A stretch of DNA of 64,000 nucleotides from Maricaulis salignorans (GTDB lineage: Bacteria > Pseudomonadota > Alphaproteobacteria > Caulobacterales > Maricaulaceae), in NCBI RefSeq assembly GCF_900103475.1, contig NZ_FNHG01000002.1:248001-312000 (forward strand), written 5' to 3'. The position numbers and the translations under genes were made by a program. Below are positions 45,265 to 53,448 of the stretch, in pieces. The notes beneath the pieces were generated by a model. That model did no database searches. It worked only from the letters and a program-made list of their open reading frames with translations, and was not told the origin of the DNA. How positions within the stretch are numbered: the stretch's first letter is position 1; every line of letters begins with the position of its first letter.

Positions 45265-46098
45265 TCAATTATCGCCGGCCAGGACAACGGTCTGTGAATG
45301 TCCGTAACGGATCAGGGTCACACTCCTTTGCCTGGAATTGTCGGAATCAGCGTCGCGGCCCGTGGCAGCGCCCTCGCCGCCATTGAGCAGGACCGGTCCA
45401 CCCTCATTGTCGAGCAGGCTGCGCAGGACGAGCGCAATCTCGCCACGCGCGACCGCCAGCGACACGGCACGGGCCTGGTCAGGGGTCAGTTCGAGGGTCG
45501 CCGTTTCACCGACAACATTTTCCTCACCCTCACCATAGGTCTGGTCAATCGCCAGCACGCGGGCGTTCTCAACGATGGTGCGAGCGACATAGGCCCGCGT
45601 AGTCCCGCGTTGACTCGCGACATCTTCCTCAAAGGATACGATCACATCAACGCGGTCATTGGGCAGGATGAAGCCACCCGCGCCGCGTTCGGCAGAAATC
45701 GGAACCGCAACCGCCCGCATCCCGGGCGACAGTACGGCGGCCATGAAGCCGGCATCGCCGGGCTGCACCAGACGGCGGCCGGTAATGGGTTCACCCTCAC
45801 CGATCGGGGCGCGAACCACCGAACCGGCAAAATCTTCAATACCCGCGCCGCGATTTTCCGCGATATAGCCTGGGCTCATCGCCTCATCGGGCCAGGATTG
45901 CCAGTAAAAGTCCGCTGCGCCGACTCGTTCGCCGATCGCAAGATCGCGCCGCGCAGCCAAAATCCGGATTGCCGGGCGCTCTTCGACCACGACCGCTTGC
46001 GGCACTTCAGGGCGCGACATCGCCTGTCTGACAAAGAATGCCACGGCGATCGCAGCGAAGGCTGCGGCAACAAGAATGGCAATACGGACCGCGTTCAT
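45265..46098 (-). CDS. cpaB: Pilus assembly protein CpaB/RcpC
   Basis: A 277-residue periplasmic protein anchored by an N-terminal helix (ILVAAAFAAIAVAFFV). It has a SAF domain at about residues 44-110 (RILAARRDLAIGERVGAADF, PGYIAENRGAGIEDFAGSVV). The RcpC domain follows (GFMAAVLSPGMRAVAVPIS, AGGFILPNDRVDVIVSF). The C-terminus carries a serine/arginine-rich linker and VTLIRYGHSQTVVLAG. It is thought to stabilise the secretin. The start at 46098 places the helix at the N-terminus; the frame extends to 46125. Confidence 0.94.
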   Translation of the reverse strand: MNAVRIAILVAAAFAAIAVAFFVRQAMSRPEVPQAVVVEERPAIRILAARRDLAIGERVGAADFYWQSWPDEAMSPGYIAENRGAGIEDFAGSVVRAPIGEGEPITGRRLVQPGDAGFMAAVLSPGMRAVAVPISAERGAGGFILPNDRVDVIVSFEEDVASQRGTTRAYVARTIVENARVLAIDQTYGEGEENVVGETATLELTPDQARAVSLAVARGEIALVLRSLLDNEGGPVLLNGGEGAATGRDADSDNSRQRSVTLIRYGHSQTVVLAGDN

Positions 46099-46214
46099 TG
46101 GACGCTTCAAACCTCTCAGGCGCACGAATATATCCGTGATGAGACGTCCAATTCCTCAAAGCCCCGTTAATTCTATCCCGACATTGCCGCATTTCCTGCG
46201 TATTTTCTGGCGCT

Positions 46215-46712
46215 TCAAAACTGAAATGCGAAGACCGTGGCGGGCAAACTCCACAGCGCGCCGCCCGCAATCGCGATGCCATAGGGCACGGGAGCAGCCG
46301 GTGCGAGGGCGCTTCCCGCCAGCTTTTCCGGGGAAATACCGGCCATCGGCAGCGCCTTGCGCGCAATGATCAGAACCAGCACCAGCACGCCACCGAGCAG
46401 CACGGTATGGATCAGGAACACGGCGAGGCCTGGCCAGCCGAACCAGAGCGCTGTCGCTGCAAATAATTTGGCATCACCGCCGCCGACCCAGCCGGGCGCA
46501 AACAGAGCCATGCCCAGAACCAGCGCCAGCATTCCGGCCAGGAGGTGGTTGCCTGCATCAGCCCAGCCGAAACCGGCCAGCACCGCGGCGACAGGGAAGA
46601 GCACGGCAATGGCGATTGTCAGCCAGTTGGGAATGATGAAGCGGGTTGCGTCGGTGAAGGCACCGTACAGGAGCAGGGCCACAAGGCCCAGGCTGGCGAT
46701 TTGAACAAGCAT
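46215..46712 (-). CDS. cpaA: Prepilin peptidase CpaA (type IV leader peptidase, A24)
   Basis: A 165-residue membrane aspartic peptidase that trims Flp prepilin. The first active aspartate is in GAFTDATRFIIPNWLT near residue 21-36. The second is in GWVGGGDAKLFAATALWFGW near 75-94. Six membrane segments are predicted. It follows flp by 160 bases with a terminator-like hairpin between, which would set a high ratio of pilin to machinery. Confidence 0.94.
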   Translation of the reverse strand: MLVQIASLGLVALLLYGAFTDATRFIIPNWLTIAIAVLFPVAAVLAGFGWADAGNHLLAGMLALVLGMALFAPGWVGGGDAKLFAATALWFGWPGLAVFLIHTVLLGGVLVLVLIIARKALPMAGISPEKLAGSALAPAAPVPYGIAIAGGALWSLPATVFAFQF

Positions 46713-46820
46713 GGATTCATTCCCCGGTCTGCAGATCGGGGCAGATTAGCGCCAGAGCATTAATGGCAGGTTGGCGAAAACCACGATCTGCACTGTACAG
46801 AGGTCATCAAACAAAACAAA

Positions 46821-46850
46821 GGCCGCTCCTTTCGGAGCGGCCCTGCTTTA
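46821..46850 (-). terminator. Terminator/attenuator after flp
   Basis: GGCCGCTCC, loop TTTC, GGAGCGGCC: a perfect 9-bp stem. On the minus strand it is followed by TTTGTTTTG. Positioned between flp and cpaA, it probably cuts most flp transcripts and lets a fraction read on. Confidence 0.78.
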
Positions 46851-46871
46851 ACCCGATATTGCGGGTGCGGT

Positions 46872-47030
46872 TTAGATCGCGGCGGTGATCGCAGCGAAAT
46901 TACCGGAAAGCTCGGTGCCGAGCGCAGTGACAGCGCCGATGATGACGACAGCGATCAGAGCGGCGATGAGGCCGTACTCAATTGCAGTTGCACCAGATTC
47001 GTCTTTGAAAAAGCGAGAAATCATTTTCAT
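46872..47030 (-). CDS. flp: Flp/Fap pilin
   Basis: The 52-residue major Tad pilin precursor. The basic leader MKMISRFFKDESG is followed by the cleavage site and ATAIEYGLIAALIAVVIIGA, where the EY pair marks Flp pilins. GGGAG sits eight bases before the ATG at 47030, so the longer open frame to 47147 is leader sequence. A 273-base AT-rich upstream region separates it from the divergent gene at 47304. Confidence 0.96.
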   Translation of the reverse strand: MKMISRFFKDESGATAIEYGLIAALIAVVIIGAVTALGTELSGNFAAITAAI

Positions 47031-47303
47031 TTTTTTTACTCCCGTAAAGGTCCACACCACCAGGAGACGATCCGTCCCGACCCCTCCTGAACGCTGACCA
47101 ATAGACACGAGAAGAATTTCCATCCAGTAAATAATCGTGATTAACAAAATCTATATATCAGCAAGTGATCGCTATAGTAAACAAAACCACAATATTGGAC
47201 GCTTGATTTCCATTCGAACAATTGCATCCGCGTTTAGAAAAGATTCAGACGCGCGCGAGATGATGGCTCATACACGGATCACCCGTGTCCACGGAGCGCC
47301 TCC
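47031..47303. promoter_or_regulatory. AT-rich divergent promoter region of flp
   Basis: About 270 bases upstream of flp and the divergent 47304 gene, markedly richer in A and T than the surroundings, especially 47110-47230. TTTACT and ATATAG on the minus strand with 17 bases between are a weak promoter candidate for flp. A single TTAAC half-site is seen, but no full CtrA box. Confidence 0.45.
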
Positions 47304-47756
47304 ATGATCTGCCGATTTGCATCCATCATGACCCTCGCCCTCGTATGCAGCGCGCCGGCGCTCGCCGAGGATCTGACGATCGCTGTCGAGCATGCACAAG
47401 TCGTGCGCCTGCCCGGCGAAGCCTCGGCCATCATTGTCGGCAATCCTTCCATCGCTGATGCGCTCGTTCATGACGGCCGTACCCTGATCCTGACCGGACG
47501 GCTGCAGGGCCGGACCAATGTCATCGCGATGGATCGTATCGGCCGGGTGATCTACTCGCGCGAAATCGCGGTCACCAATCCGATCGAAAACCAGGTGGCC
47601 CTGTATCGAGGGGCCGAACGCTCCACCTTCTCCTGCGCGGATACCTGCGATGAAGTGCCTCGTGTCGGCGATGACTCCGCACGTGCGGGAATACTGACCG
47701 AGCAGCAGTCGAGCCGCCTGGCCATCGTGGAAACGGCGGTCAGCGACCCGTCCTGA
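47304..47756 (+). CDS. Secreted protein with pilus-formation N-terminal (secretin N0-like) domain
   Basis: A 150-residue periplasmic protein with signal MICRFASIMTLALVCSAPALA. The domain LTIAVEHAQVVRLPGEASAI, then IVGNPSIADALVHDGRTLIL, matches the N-terminal module of CpaC-type secretins (Pfam T2SS-T3SS_pil_N). TGRLQGRTNVIAMDRIGRVI follows. A cysteine pair (FSCADTCDE) lies near residues 108-115. It seems to be a stand-alone copy of the secretin module, opening a plus-strand run with two TadE-like genes; it may help secretin assembly (inference). Confidence 0.87.
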   Translation: MICRFASIMTLALVCSAPALAEDLTIAVEHAQVVRLPGEASAIIVGNPSIADALVHDGRTLILTGRLQGRTNVIAMDRIGRVIYSREIAVTNPIENQVALYRGAERSTFSCADTCDEVPRVGDDSARAGILTEQQSSRLAIVETAVSDPS

Positions 47757-47796
47757 CGGCAGAGACCCGATACCATCATTCTGTGGAGTCACGATC

Positions 47797-48354
47797 ATGA
47801 GCCGCCTGACGTCAAAGACTTCCGGCCAGCCACTGCTGCGACTGTTTCGCCGTGCCCGGCGCGACCGCTCCGGGGCGACGGCCGTCGAGTTTGCGCTGGT
47901 GGCCGCGCCTTTCTTTTTCCTGCTCTTCGCGATGATCGAGATCGCCGCGGTTTTCTTCACCAGCACAGTGCTTGAAAACGCTGTACTTGAAACCGCCCGC
48001 GAGATCCGCACCGGCCAGGCCCAGGCTGCCGGCATGACGCGTGAGGGCTTCCAGGATGAAGTCTGCGCCCGTATCGAAGTTGTTGGCGATTGCGACCGCC
48101 TGGAATTTGACGTCCGCGTCTTCCAGGGCTTCAACACGGTCGATCAAAGCAGCCCGGTCAATCCGGACGGCACGCTCGACAATGCCAGCTTCGGCTGGGA
48201 TCCGGGCGAGGCCGGCGACATCGTCCTCGTTCGCGTCTTCTACCGCTGGTCATTGCTGACGCCGAATTTCGGCGGCGCATTGTCGAATATGGGTGGCAAT
48301 CAGCGGCTGTTGTCAGCGGCCAGCGTGTTCCGAAACGAGCCCTTTGATGATTAA
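47797..48354 (+). CDS. TadE-like minor pseudopilin
   Basis: A 185-residue TadE-family protein. A basic leader precedes the pseudopilin motif SGATAVEFALVAAPFFFLLF at about residues 25-45, then IEIAAVFFTSTVLE. The rest is a periplasmic domain with two cysteines (EVCARIEVVGDCDRL). Cleavage by CpaA is expected after the glycine. It overlaps the next TadE-like gene by eight bases. Confidence 0.9.
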   Translation: MSRLTSKTSGQPLLRLFRRARRDRSGATAVEFALVAAPFFFLLFAMIEIAAVFFTSTVLENAVLETAREIRTGQAQAAGMTREGFQDEVCARIEVVGDCDRLEFDVRVFQGFNTVDQSSPVNPDGTLDNASFGWDPGEAGDIVLVRVFYRWSLLTPNFGGALSNMGGNQRLLSAASVFRNEPFDD

Positions 48355-48886
48355 TGCCCTCAAACAAGCCCTGAAACGGGTCTGCGGCGATCGCCGCGGC
48401 GCATCAGCCGTTGAATTCGCGCTGATCGCCCCTTTCATGATCCTGCTCTATCTCGGTGCGGTCGAGATCAGCCTCGCCCTGTCCATTGATCGCAAGATCA
48501 CCAGTGCGGCCAGCGCCCTCGCCGACCTGGTGGCGCAGGATGATGTCATCACAGACGGCGAAATGGCCGACATCATGAATGCCGGCGGGGTCATCATCGC
48601 CCCCTTCAATACCGCTCCGCTCCAGGTGCGCATTACAAGCGTTCTGATGAATGGTTCCGACGACGTGCGCGTGCAGTGGAGTGATGCCGTCGGCATGACG
48701 GCCTATGCGGCTGGCGGCAGCGCGCCAGTGCCTGCGGGCGTCCTGCAACGCAACCGGTCCGTCATCATGGTCGAAGTCAAATACCGCTACGACACCATGT
48801 TCAGCGAGCTCGGCGTCAGCCAGTTCGATATCAGCGAAGTCTTCTATCTGCGCCCGCGCCAGTCGATTGTTGTCGCCCGCAGCTAG
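48347..48886 (+). CDS. Second TadE-like minor pseudopilin
   Basis: A 179-residue TadE/TadF-like protein. RRGASAVEFALIAPFMILLY at about residues 17-36 gives the pseudopilin cleavage and helix motif. A periplasmic domain with KITSAASALADLVAQDDVIT and VMVEVKYRY-like sequence follows (read here as IMVEVKYRYDTMF). The ATG at 48347 overlaps the previous stop. Its own stop shares CTAG with the convergent pabC. Confidence 0.9.
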   Translation: MINALKQALKRVCGDRRGASAVEFALIAPFMILLYLGAVEISLALSIDRKITSAASALADLVAQDDVITDGEMADIMNAGGVIIAPFNTAPLQVRITSVLMNGSDDVRVQWSDAVGMTAYAAGGSAPVPAGVLQRNRSVIMVEVKYRYDTMFSELGVSQFDISEVFYLRPRQSIVVARS

Positions 48887-49680
48887 TCCAGCACAGCCCT
48901 GACGGCCTCGGGCACTGCTTGCCCGGCTCCGGCGGGCTTGCCGTCAATCCGGCTGACCGCCACCGCCCCCATCAGCGCATTGGTCACAAAGACACAATCG
49001 GCCGCGTCCAGGCTGTCCGGGCCGAACTCGCCCTGCTCGACATCCAGTGCGGCGATAATCGCCGCCCGCGCCGTACCGGGCAAAACCGCACACGCCAGCG
49101 CCGGGGTGAAGAGACGGCCATCGCGGTGCCAGAACAGATTGGCGCAGTCAGCACCGGAGAGCCGGCCCTGCGTGTCGAGCAAAAGCGCCATATCGGCACC
49201 GGCGCGCCGCGCCTCACGCCGGGCCATCACATTATCGATGTAGCTCAACGTCTTATGCCGTGCCGCGAAACTGTTGCCGGCGCGCTGCGCGCCAGTGCTG
49301 GCGAGGCTGAGGGCTGCGGGTGGCGGCGCCAGGGGGGCAGCGCTGATCAGGCAGGACGGCTCGTCCGCTCCCGTCCGGGCCAGACCGCGCTCGCCGCAGC
49401 CGGCGGTCAGTGTCAAACGGATCGCGGCATCCGTCAGGCCCGCGCGCGCGACCAGTTCAGCGATGAGCGGCTCCAGCGAGATCCGGTCCAGTGGGCAGGT
49501 CAGATCCAGCGCCCGGCAACTGGTGCGTAATCTTTGCTCATGGGCATCAAGCCGGCGCACGCGTCCGTCGCTATAGCGCAGCGTCTCAAACAGGCCGTCG
49601 CCGAGCAGAAGGCCGCGATCAGCCACATCGAGGCCGGCCAGATCACCCTCGAGCCATTCACCATTCAGCCAGATCGTCAT
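48883..49680 (-). CDS. pabC: Aminodeoxychorismate lyase (class IV aminotransferase)
   Basis: A PLP enzyme of 265 residues that releases pyruvate from 4-amino-4-deoxychorismate to give p-aminobenzoate. Fold-type IV features include GLLLGDGLFETLRYSDG (about residues 23-39), KTLSYIDNVMARREARRAGA (with the PLP lysine, about 142) and DTQGRLSGADCANLFW. The gene overlaps pabB (ATGA), which fixes the pathway role over branched-chain or D-amino-acid transaminase alternatives. Confidence 0.88.
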   Translation of the reverse strand: MTIWLNGEWLEGDLAGLDVADRGLLLGDGLFETLRYSDGRVRRLDAHEQRLRTSCRALDLTCPLDRISLEPLIAELVARAGLTDAAIRLTLTAGCGERGLARTGADEPSCLISAAPLAPPPAALSLASTGAQRAGNSFAARHKTLSYIDNVMARREARRAGADMALLLDTQGRLSGADCANLFWHRDGRLFTPALACAVLPGTARAAIIAALDVEQGEFGPDSLDAADCVFVTNALMGAVAVSRIDGKPAGAGQAVPEAVRAVLD

Positions 49681-50999
49681 GCCGGCCCCTCCACCGCCCG
49701 GCGCAGGGCCGATGCCTTGGTCAGGGTCTCCTCATACTCCGCCTGGGGATCGGAATCGGCGATGATGCCACCGCCGGAGCGTATGCTGGCGTGCCAGACA
49801 TTGCCGTCCCGCCGTATCGCCGCTGTACGGATCATCACATTGAGATCCATGTCGCCGTCCTGGGAAATCCAGCCAAGGGCCCCGCAATAGGGTCCGCGCG
49901 ATTCGCCCTCCAGCTCGGCAATGATCTGCATCGCGCGCACCTTCGGCGCGCCGGTGATGGAGCCGGGCGGGAAGCTGGCGGCGACCAGGTCGAACGCATC
50001 GAGGCCGACGTCCAGCTCGCCCTCAATGACGGAGACCAGATGATGCACATTGGCATAGGTTTCCACGTCGCAGAGCACCGGCACGCGGACAGATCCGGGC
50101 GCGCAGACTCGCGAGAGATCATTGCGCATCAGATCGACGATCATCAGGTTTTCGGCCCGGTCCTTGGCGCTGGCGGCCAGTTCACGCGCCAGCGCAGCGT
50201 CTTCGAGCGCATCGCCTGAGCGCTTGCGCGTACCCTTGATCGGACGCGCCTCGACATGACCGCTGCGCACGGACACGAAGCGCTCGGGTGAATTGGTCAG
50301 GATCACATGGTCGGCATCAAGCCGGAAATAGGCGGCATGGGGGGCCGGGCTGGCGCGGCACAGGCGTTCGAACACCGCATAGGGATCATCGCCCGGGCTC
50401 AGCTCGGCTTCGAAGGCCTGTGAAAGATTGACCTGGAAGACATCGCCGGCATGCACATAATCGCGCGCGCGGCCGGCTGCGGCGAGATAGTGCTCGGGCG
50501 ACCAGCGCGGCGACCAGCCGGCCGCAGATACTGCGGCCCCTGGAACGGGCGCCTCTCCCGATGTCAGCACATCGGCAAAATCATGCATCGATTCCAGATC
50601 ACGCCCGCGCACGGCAAATGTGCCGGCCGTCTGATCGAATTCGGCCCAGACCGGGTAGCGCGCGAAGGCAAGCGCCGGCCAGCGGGCCGGATAGGCCGGC
50701 AGGGTTTCAAAGACAGATGCCAGGTCATAGCCGAACAGACCGGCCAGCATGCCCTCGGTACCGGGCTTGCGGAATTCAGCCTGCAGCGCCTCGAAACCGG
50801 CGCGCGTGCCATCGCCGAAAACCCGCGAGGGCCTGGCGAAAATACGCGCCCGGCCACTGCGTCCATCATGCAGCAACAGCGCCCTGTCCTCGCCGGCCAG
50901 CGGGGCAAAGGCGGCAATCGGATCGCGCCAGGGCCGGATGATCTCGAGCAGGGGCCGGGCTGCGGCCCCGAGGACTGCCTGTCCGGCGAGCGGGCTCAT
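49677..50999 (-). CDS. pabB: Aminodeoxychorismate synthase component I
   Basis: Chorismate-binding enzyme (440 residues) that aminates chorismate for folate. The PIKGTRKR motif near residue 254 supplies the lysine characteristic of PabB, followed by NLMIVDLMRNDLSRV and SFPPGSITGAPKVRAM. The C-terminal IRSGGGIIADSDPQAEYEET completes the metal site. A glutamine amidotransferase partner (pabA) is not in this window. It overlaps both neighbours by ATGA. Confidence 0.95.
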   Translation of the reverse strand: MSPLAGQAVLGAAARPLLEIIRPWRDPIAAFAPLAGEDRALLLHDGRSGRARIFARPSRVFGDGTRAGFEALQAEFRKPGTEGMLAGLFGYDLASVFETLPAYPARWPALAFARYPVWAEFDQTAGTFAVRGRDLESMHDFADVLTSGEAPVPGAAVSAAGWSPRWSPEHYLAAAGRARDYVHAGDVFQVNLSQAFEAELSPGDDPYAVFERLCRASPAPHAAYFRLDADHVILTNSPERFVSVRSGHVEARPIKGTRKRSGDALEDAALARELAASAKDRAENLMIVDLMRNDLSRVCAPGSVRVPVLCDVETYANVHHLVSVIEGELDVGLDAFDLVAASFPPGSITGAPKVRAMQIIAELEGESRGPYCGALGWISQDGDMDLNVMIRTAAIRRDGNVWHASIRSGGGIIADSDPQAEYEETLTKASALRRAVEGPA

Positions 51000-51766
51000 C
51001 GCTCCAGCCAGCGCTCCCGCAGCGCCGCACGCTCTTCATCGGTAATGCCGAGCACATCGCGCAGATACCGGTCGCGGTCACCGATTGTGGTCAGCGCGGT
51101 GTGAAGCAGGTCGGCCTCGACACCGAGGAAGGCGCGCATCACCTCCTCCGGCATGACTTTACCATAATTCTCCTGCAGGCGCTGGCGCACCATCGGCACC
51201 AGACTGTCGAAATCGACCGCCGTATTGGTCAGCAGATAGTCCTCGATGATCTCGTCCTGGCTGACCCCGAGCTCACCGAGCACCAGGGCACAGAATATCC
51301 CGGTGCGATCCTTGCCGGCGGCGCAATGGACCAGAAAGCCGCCATCGGCCTCGCCCGAGGCCAGCGCCTTGAAACCCTCGCGGAATACGGACTGATTGCC
51401 CTTCTCCTGCGGAATGCGGCGATAGGCGCTTTGCATATAGCCGCGCACGGCTTCGAGCGAATGATCGCCGGTGCGCAGGAATTTCAGATGGGGCGGCTCG
51501 CCATCATTATCGGCATCGGACGAGATCACGCGCAGGACATGATCGGTCGGCCAGGCAGACGGCTCGGCCTCACGTTCGCGCGGGCGGCGCAGATCGGCGA
51601 TCACGGTGATGCCCAGCAAACGGACCAGCTCGCGATCGGCCTCGCTCGAACGTGAGAAATGGCCCGACCGGTACAGGCCGGGACGCACGCGCGCGCCATC
51701 CAGGGTCTGATAGCCATGAAAATGGCGAAAATTGTGAACGCCGTCGAGGGGAGTGATCCGGGTCAT
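50996..51766 (-). CDS. Tyrosine/serine protein phosphatase (Y_phosphatase3)
   Basis: A 256-residue cysteine phosphatase. The P-loop VHCAAGKDRTGIFCALVLGE lies around residues 145-164, with the nucleophilic cysteine in HCAAGKDRTG. The N-terminal NFRHFHGYQTLDGARVRPG and LYRSGHFSRSSEAD are the usual family start. A C-terminal VMRAFLGVEADLLHTAL block follows. The substrate could be phosphotyrosine proteins or a phosphoinositide-like molecule. It is the first gene of a coupled trio with pabB and pabC. Confidence 0.92.
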   Translation of the reverse strand: MTRITPLDGVHNFRHFHGYQTLDGARVRPGLYRSGHFSRSSEADRELVRLLGITVIADLRRPREREAEPSAWPTDHVLRVISSDADNDGEPPHLKFLRTGDHSLEAVRGYMQSAYRRIPQEKGNQSVFREGFKALASGEADGGFLVHCAAGKDRTGIFCALVLGELGVSQDEIIEDYLLTNTAVDFDSLVPMVRQRLQENYGKVMPEEVMRAFLGVEADLLHTALTTIGDRDRYLRDVLGITDEERAALRERWLER

Positions 51767-51829
51767 GCCTTGGAGTTAGGCAATCCCGGTCGGCGCGGCA
51801 AGCCTGTGCGTCGACTATCTTTGCACCCG

Positions 51830-53293
51830 TTAGCGGAAAGGCGGCTCGTCGAAACTGCGCAGCTTGCGTGAATGCAGCGCCGCGCCGCGATCACGCTTGA
51901 GAATCTCGACGGTCTCAATACCGGCAGCCAGGTGTTCGGACACCGAGCGCTGATAGAAGAGATTGGCCGCGCCGGGCAGTTTGAGCTCGCCATGCAAGGG
52001 CTTGTCGGAGACGCAGAGCAAGGTGCCATAGGGCACGCGCAGACGCAGGCCATTGGCGGCAATCGTCGCCGATTCCATGTCGACGGCGATGGCGCGCGAT
52101 TGATTGATGCGCCGTGCCTGGGCGGCATAGCGCAATTCCCAGTTCCGGTCGGCAAAGGTGGCGACGGTTCCGGTGCGCAGGCGCGCCTTGAGGGCTTCGC
52201 CCTTGTCGCCGCTGACCTGGGCGACAGCGCTTTCCAGCGCGATCTGGATCTCGGCAATCGGCGGCACCGGCACCTCGATCGGCAGATCCTCGTCAAGCAC
52301 GCCGTCATAGCGCAGATAGGCGTGAGCGAGCACATAATCGCCAAGCCGCTGGGAATGACGCAGGCCGCCGCAATGGCCGATCATCAGCCAGCACTGCGGG
52401 CGCAGCACGGCGAGATGGTCGGTGATGGTCTTGGCGTTGGACGGACCGACACCGATATTGACCAGGGTAATGCCGCGTCCACCCGGGGCCTTGAGATGAT
52501 AGGCGGGCATCTGGAAGCGGCGCCAGGGCGCACCCTCGACCAGGGCATGGGCATTGGGCGTGTCGGCATTGACCTCGACAAAGCCGGCGGCCGAGAAAGA
52601 ATCATAGTGATTGTCTTCCTTCAGCTGGCGGATCGCCCAGCCGGTGAAGGCATCGACATAGCGGTGATAATTGGTGAAGAGGATAAATTGCTGCGTATCC
52701 TCATACGGCGTGCCGGTATAATGGCGCAGGCGCTGCAGCGAATAGTCGACGCGCGGCGCGGCAAACAGGCTGAGCGGCCGCACCATGCCGGGCACGGAGG
52801 GGCTTAGCCCGTTGGGCAGATCATCATTGACCTTGCTCAGATCGGCATAGGGGAAATGATTGACCAGCTCGGCCGGGCTGGCGGCATCCATATCGAGATC
52901 ATCGGCACCGTCGAGCACGTAGGAGAAGGGCATTTCCACCTGGGAAAGCCCGGTCTCGATCGTGACCTCATACTCGCTGTCGAGCAGGGTCAATTGTTCG
53001 ATCAGATAATCGCGGAACAGCTCGGGATGGGTGATCGTATTGGCGTAGACCCCAGTATCAGTGAACTTCCCGAAAGCCCGGCTGACCGGCGGCGGCGGTC
53101 CGTCCGGCAAATAGGTCACCCGTAATTCCGGATAGGCGAAAGCGCCCTGGGCACGGGATTCCGGGCTGGGTGGAGGACCGCCATCGAGGAAGGCTTTGAG
53201 GGCGGTCTGAAGCCGCTCAACGGAGGCCTGGTACAGCACAACAAGCTGATCAACGGCGTCGGAAGGCGTCTTGGCGATCTGAAAAGGCATCAT
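51830..53293 (-). CDS. amn: AMP nucleosidase
   Basis: Hydrolyses AMP to adenine and ribose 5-phosphate. It has 487 residues, as in E. coli Amn. An N-terminal AMP-nucleosidase domain (QNRIPYPY-type region, here YDTETHPELF-like: NTITHPELFRDYLIEQL) precedes the phosphorylase-fold domain. The latter has ITLVNIGVGPSNAKTITDHL near residues 280-299, WLMIGHCGGLRHSQRLGDYV near 307-326, and AVDMESATIAANGLRL near 410. The start at 53293 is one codon before a second ATG. It is divergent from the lysAC gene. Confidence 0.93.
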   Translation of the reverse strand: MMPFQIAKTPSDAVDQLVVLYQASVERLQTALKAFLDGGPPPSPESRAQGAFAYPELRVTYLPDGPPPPVSRAFGKFTDTGVYANTITHPELFRDYLIEQLTLLDSEYEVTIETGLSQVEMPFSYVLDGADDLDMDAASPAELVNHFPYADLSKVNDDLPNGLSPSVPGMVRPLSLFAAPRVDYSLQRLRHYTGTPYEDTQQFILFTNYHRYVDAFTGWAIRQLKEDNHYDSFSAAGFVEVNADTPNAHALVEGAPWRRFQMPAYHLKAPGGRGITLVNIGVGPSNAKTITDHLAVLRPQCWLMIGHCGGLRHSQRLGDYVLAHAYLRYDGVLDEDLPIEVPVPPIAEIQIALESAVAQVSGDKGEALKARLRTGTVATFADRNWELRYAAQARRINQSRAIAVDMESATIAANGLRLRVPYGTLLCVSDKPLHGELKLPGAANLFYQRSVSEHLAAGIETVEILKRDRGAALHSRKLRSFDEPPFR

Positions 53294-53448
53294 CGCCAGT
53301 CTCTTGCACGAATTGCCGCAGGGGTAAACGCGAAACTCCCAGGGCGGGGCAGTGGCGCAGAAAAGCAGGCCGATCGCGAACTATCCATTGGCCCCGAGAC
53401 GTCAAGCCTGTAAGGAGCCGGGCACCCTCAACCGGGTTGGAGATCACC

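Noticed and set aside
47031-47303. CtrA box before flp, as known for pilA in Caulobacter
   Set aside because: Only an isolated TTAAC half-site is present; no TTAA-N7-TTAA could be found in the region.
53294-53448. Lysine riboswitch or leader peptide before lysAC
   Set aside because: The leader is short and shows neither the lysine aptamer features nor a lysine-rich small frame.
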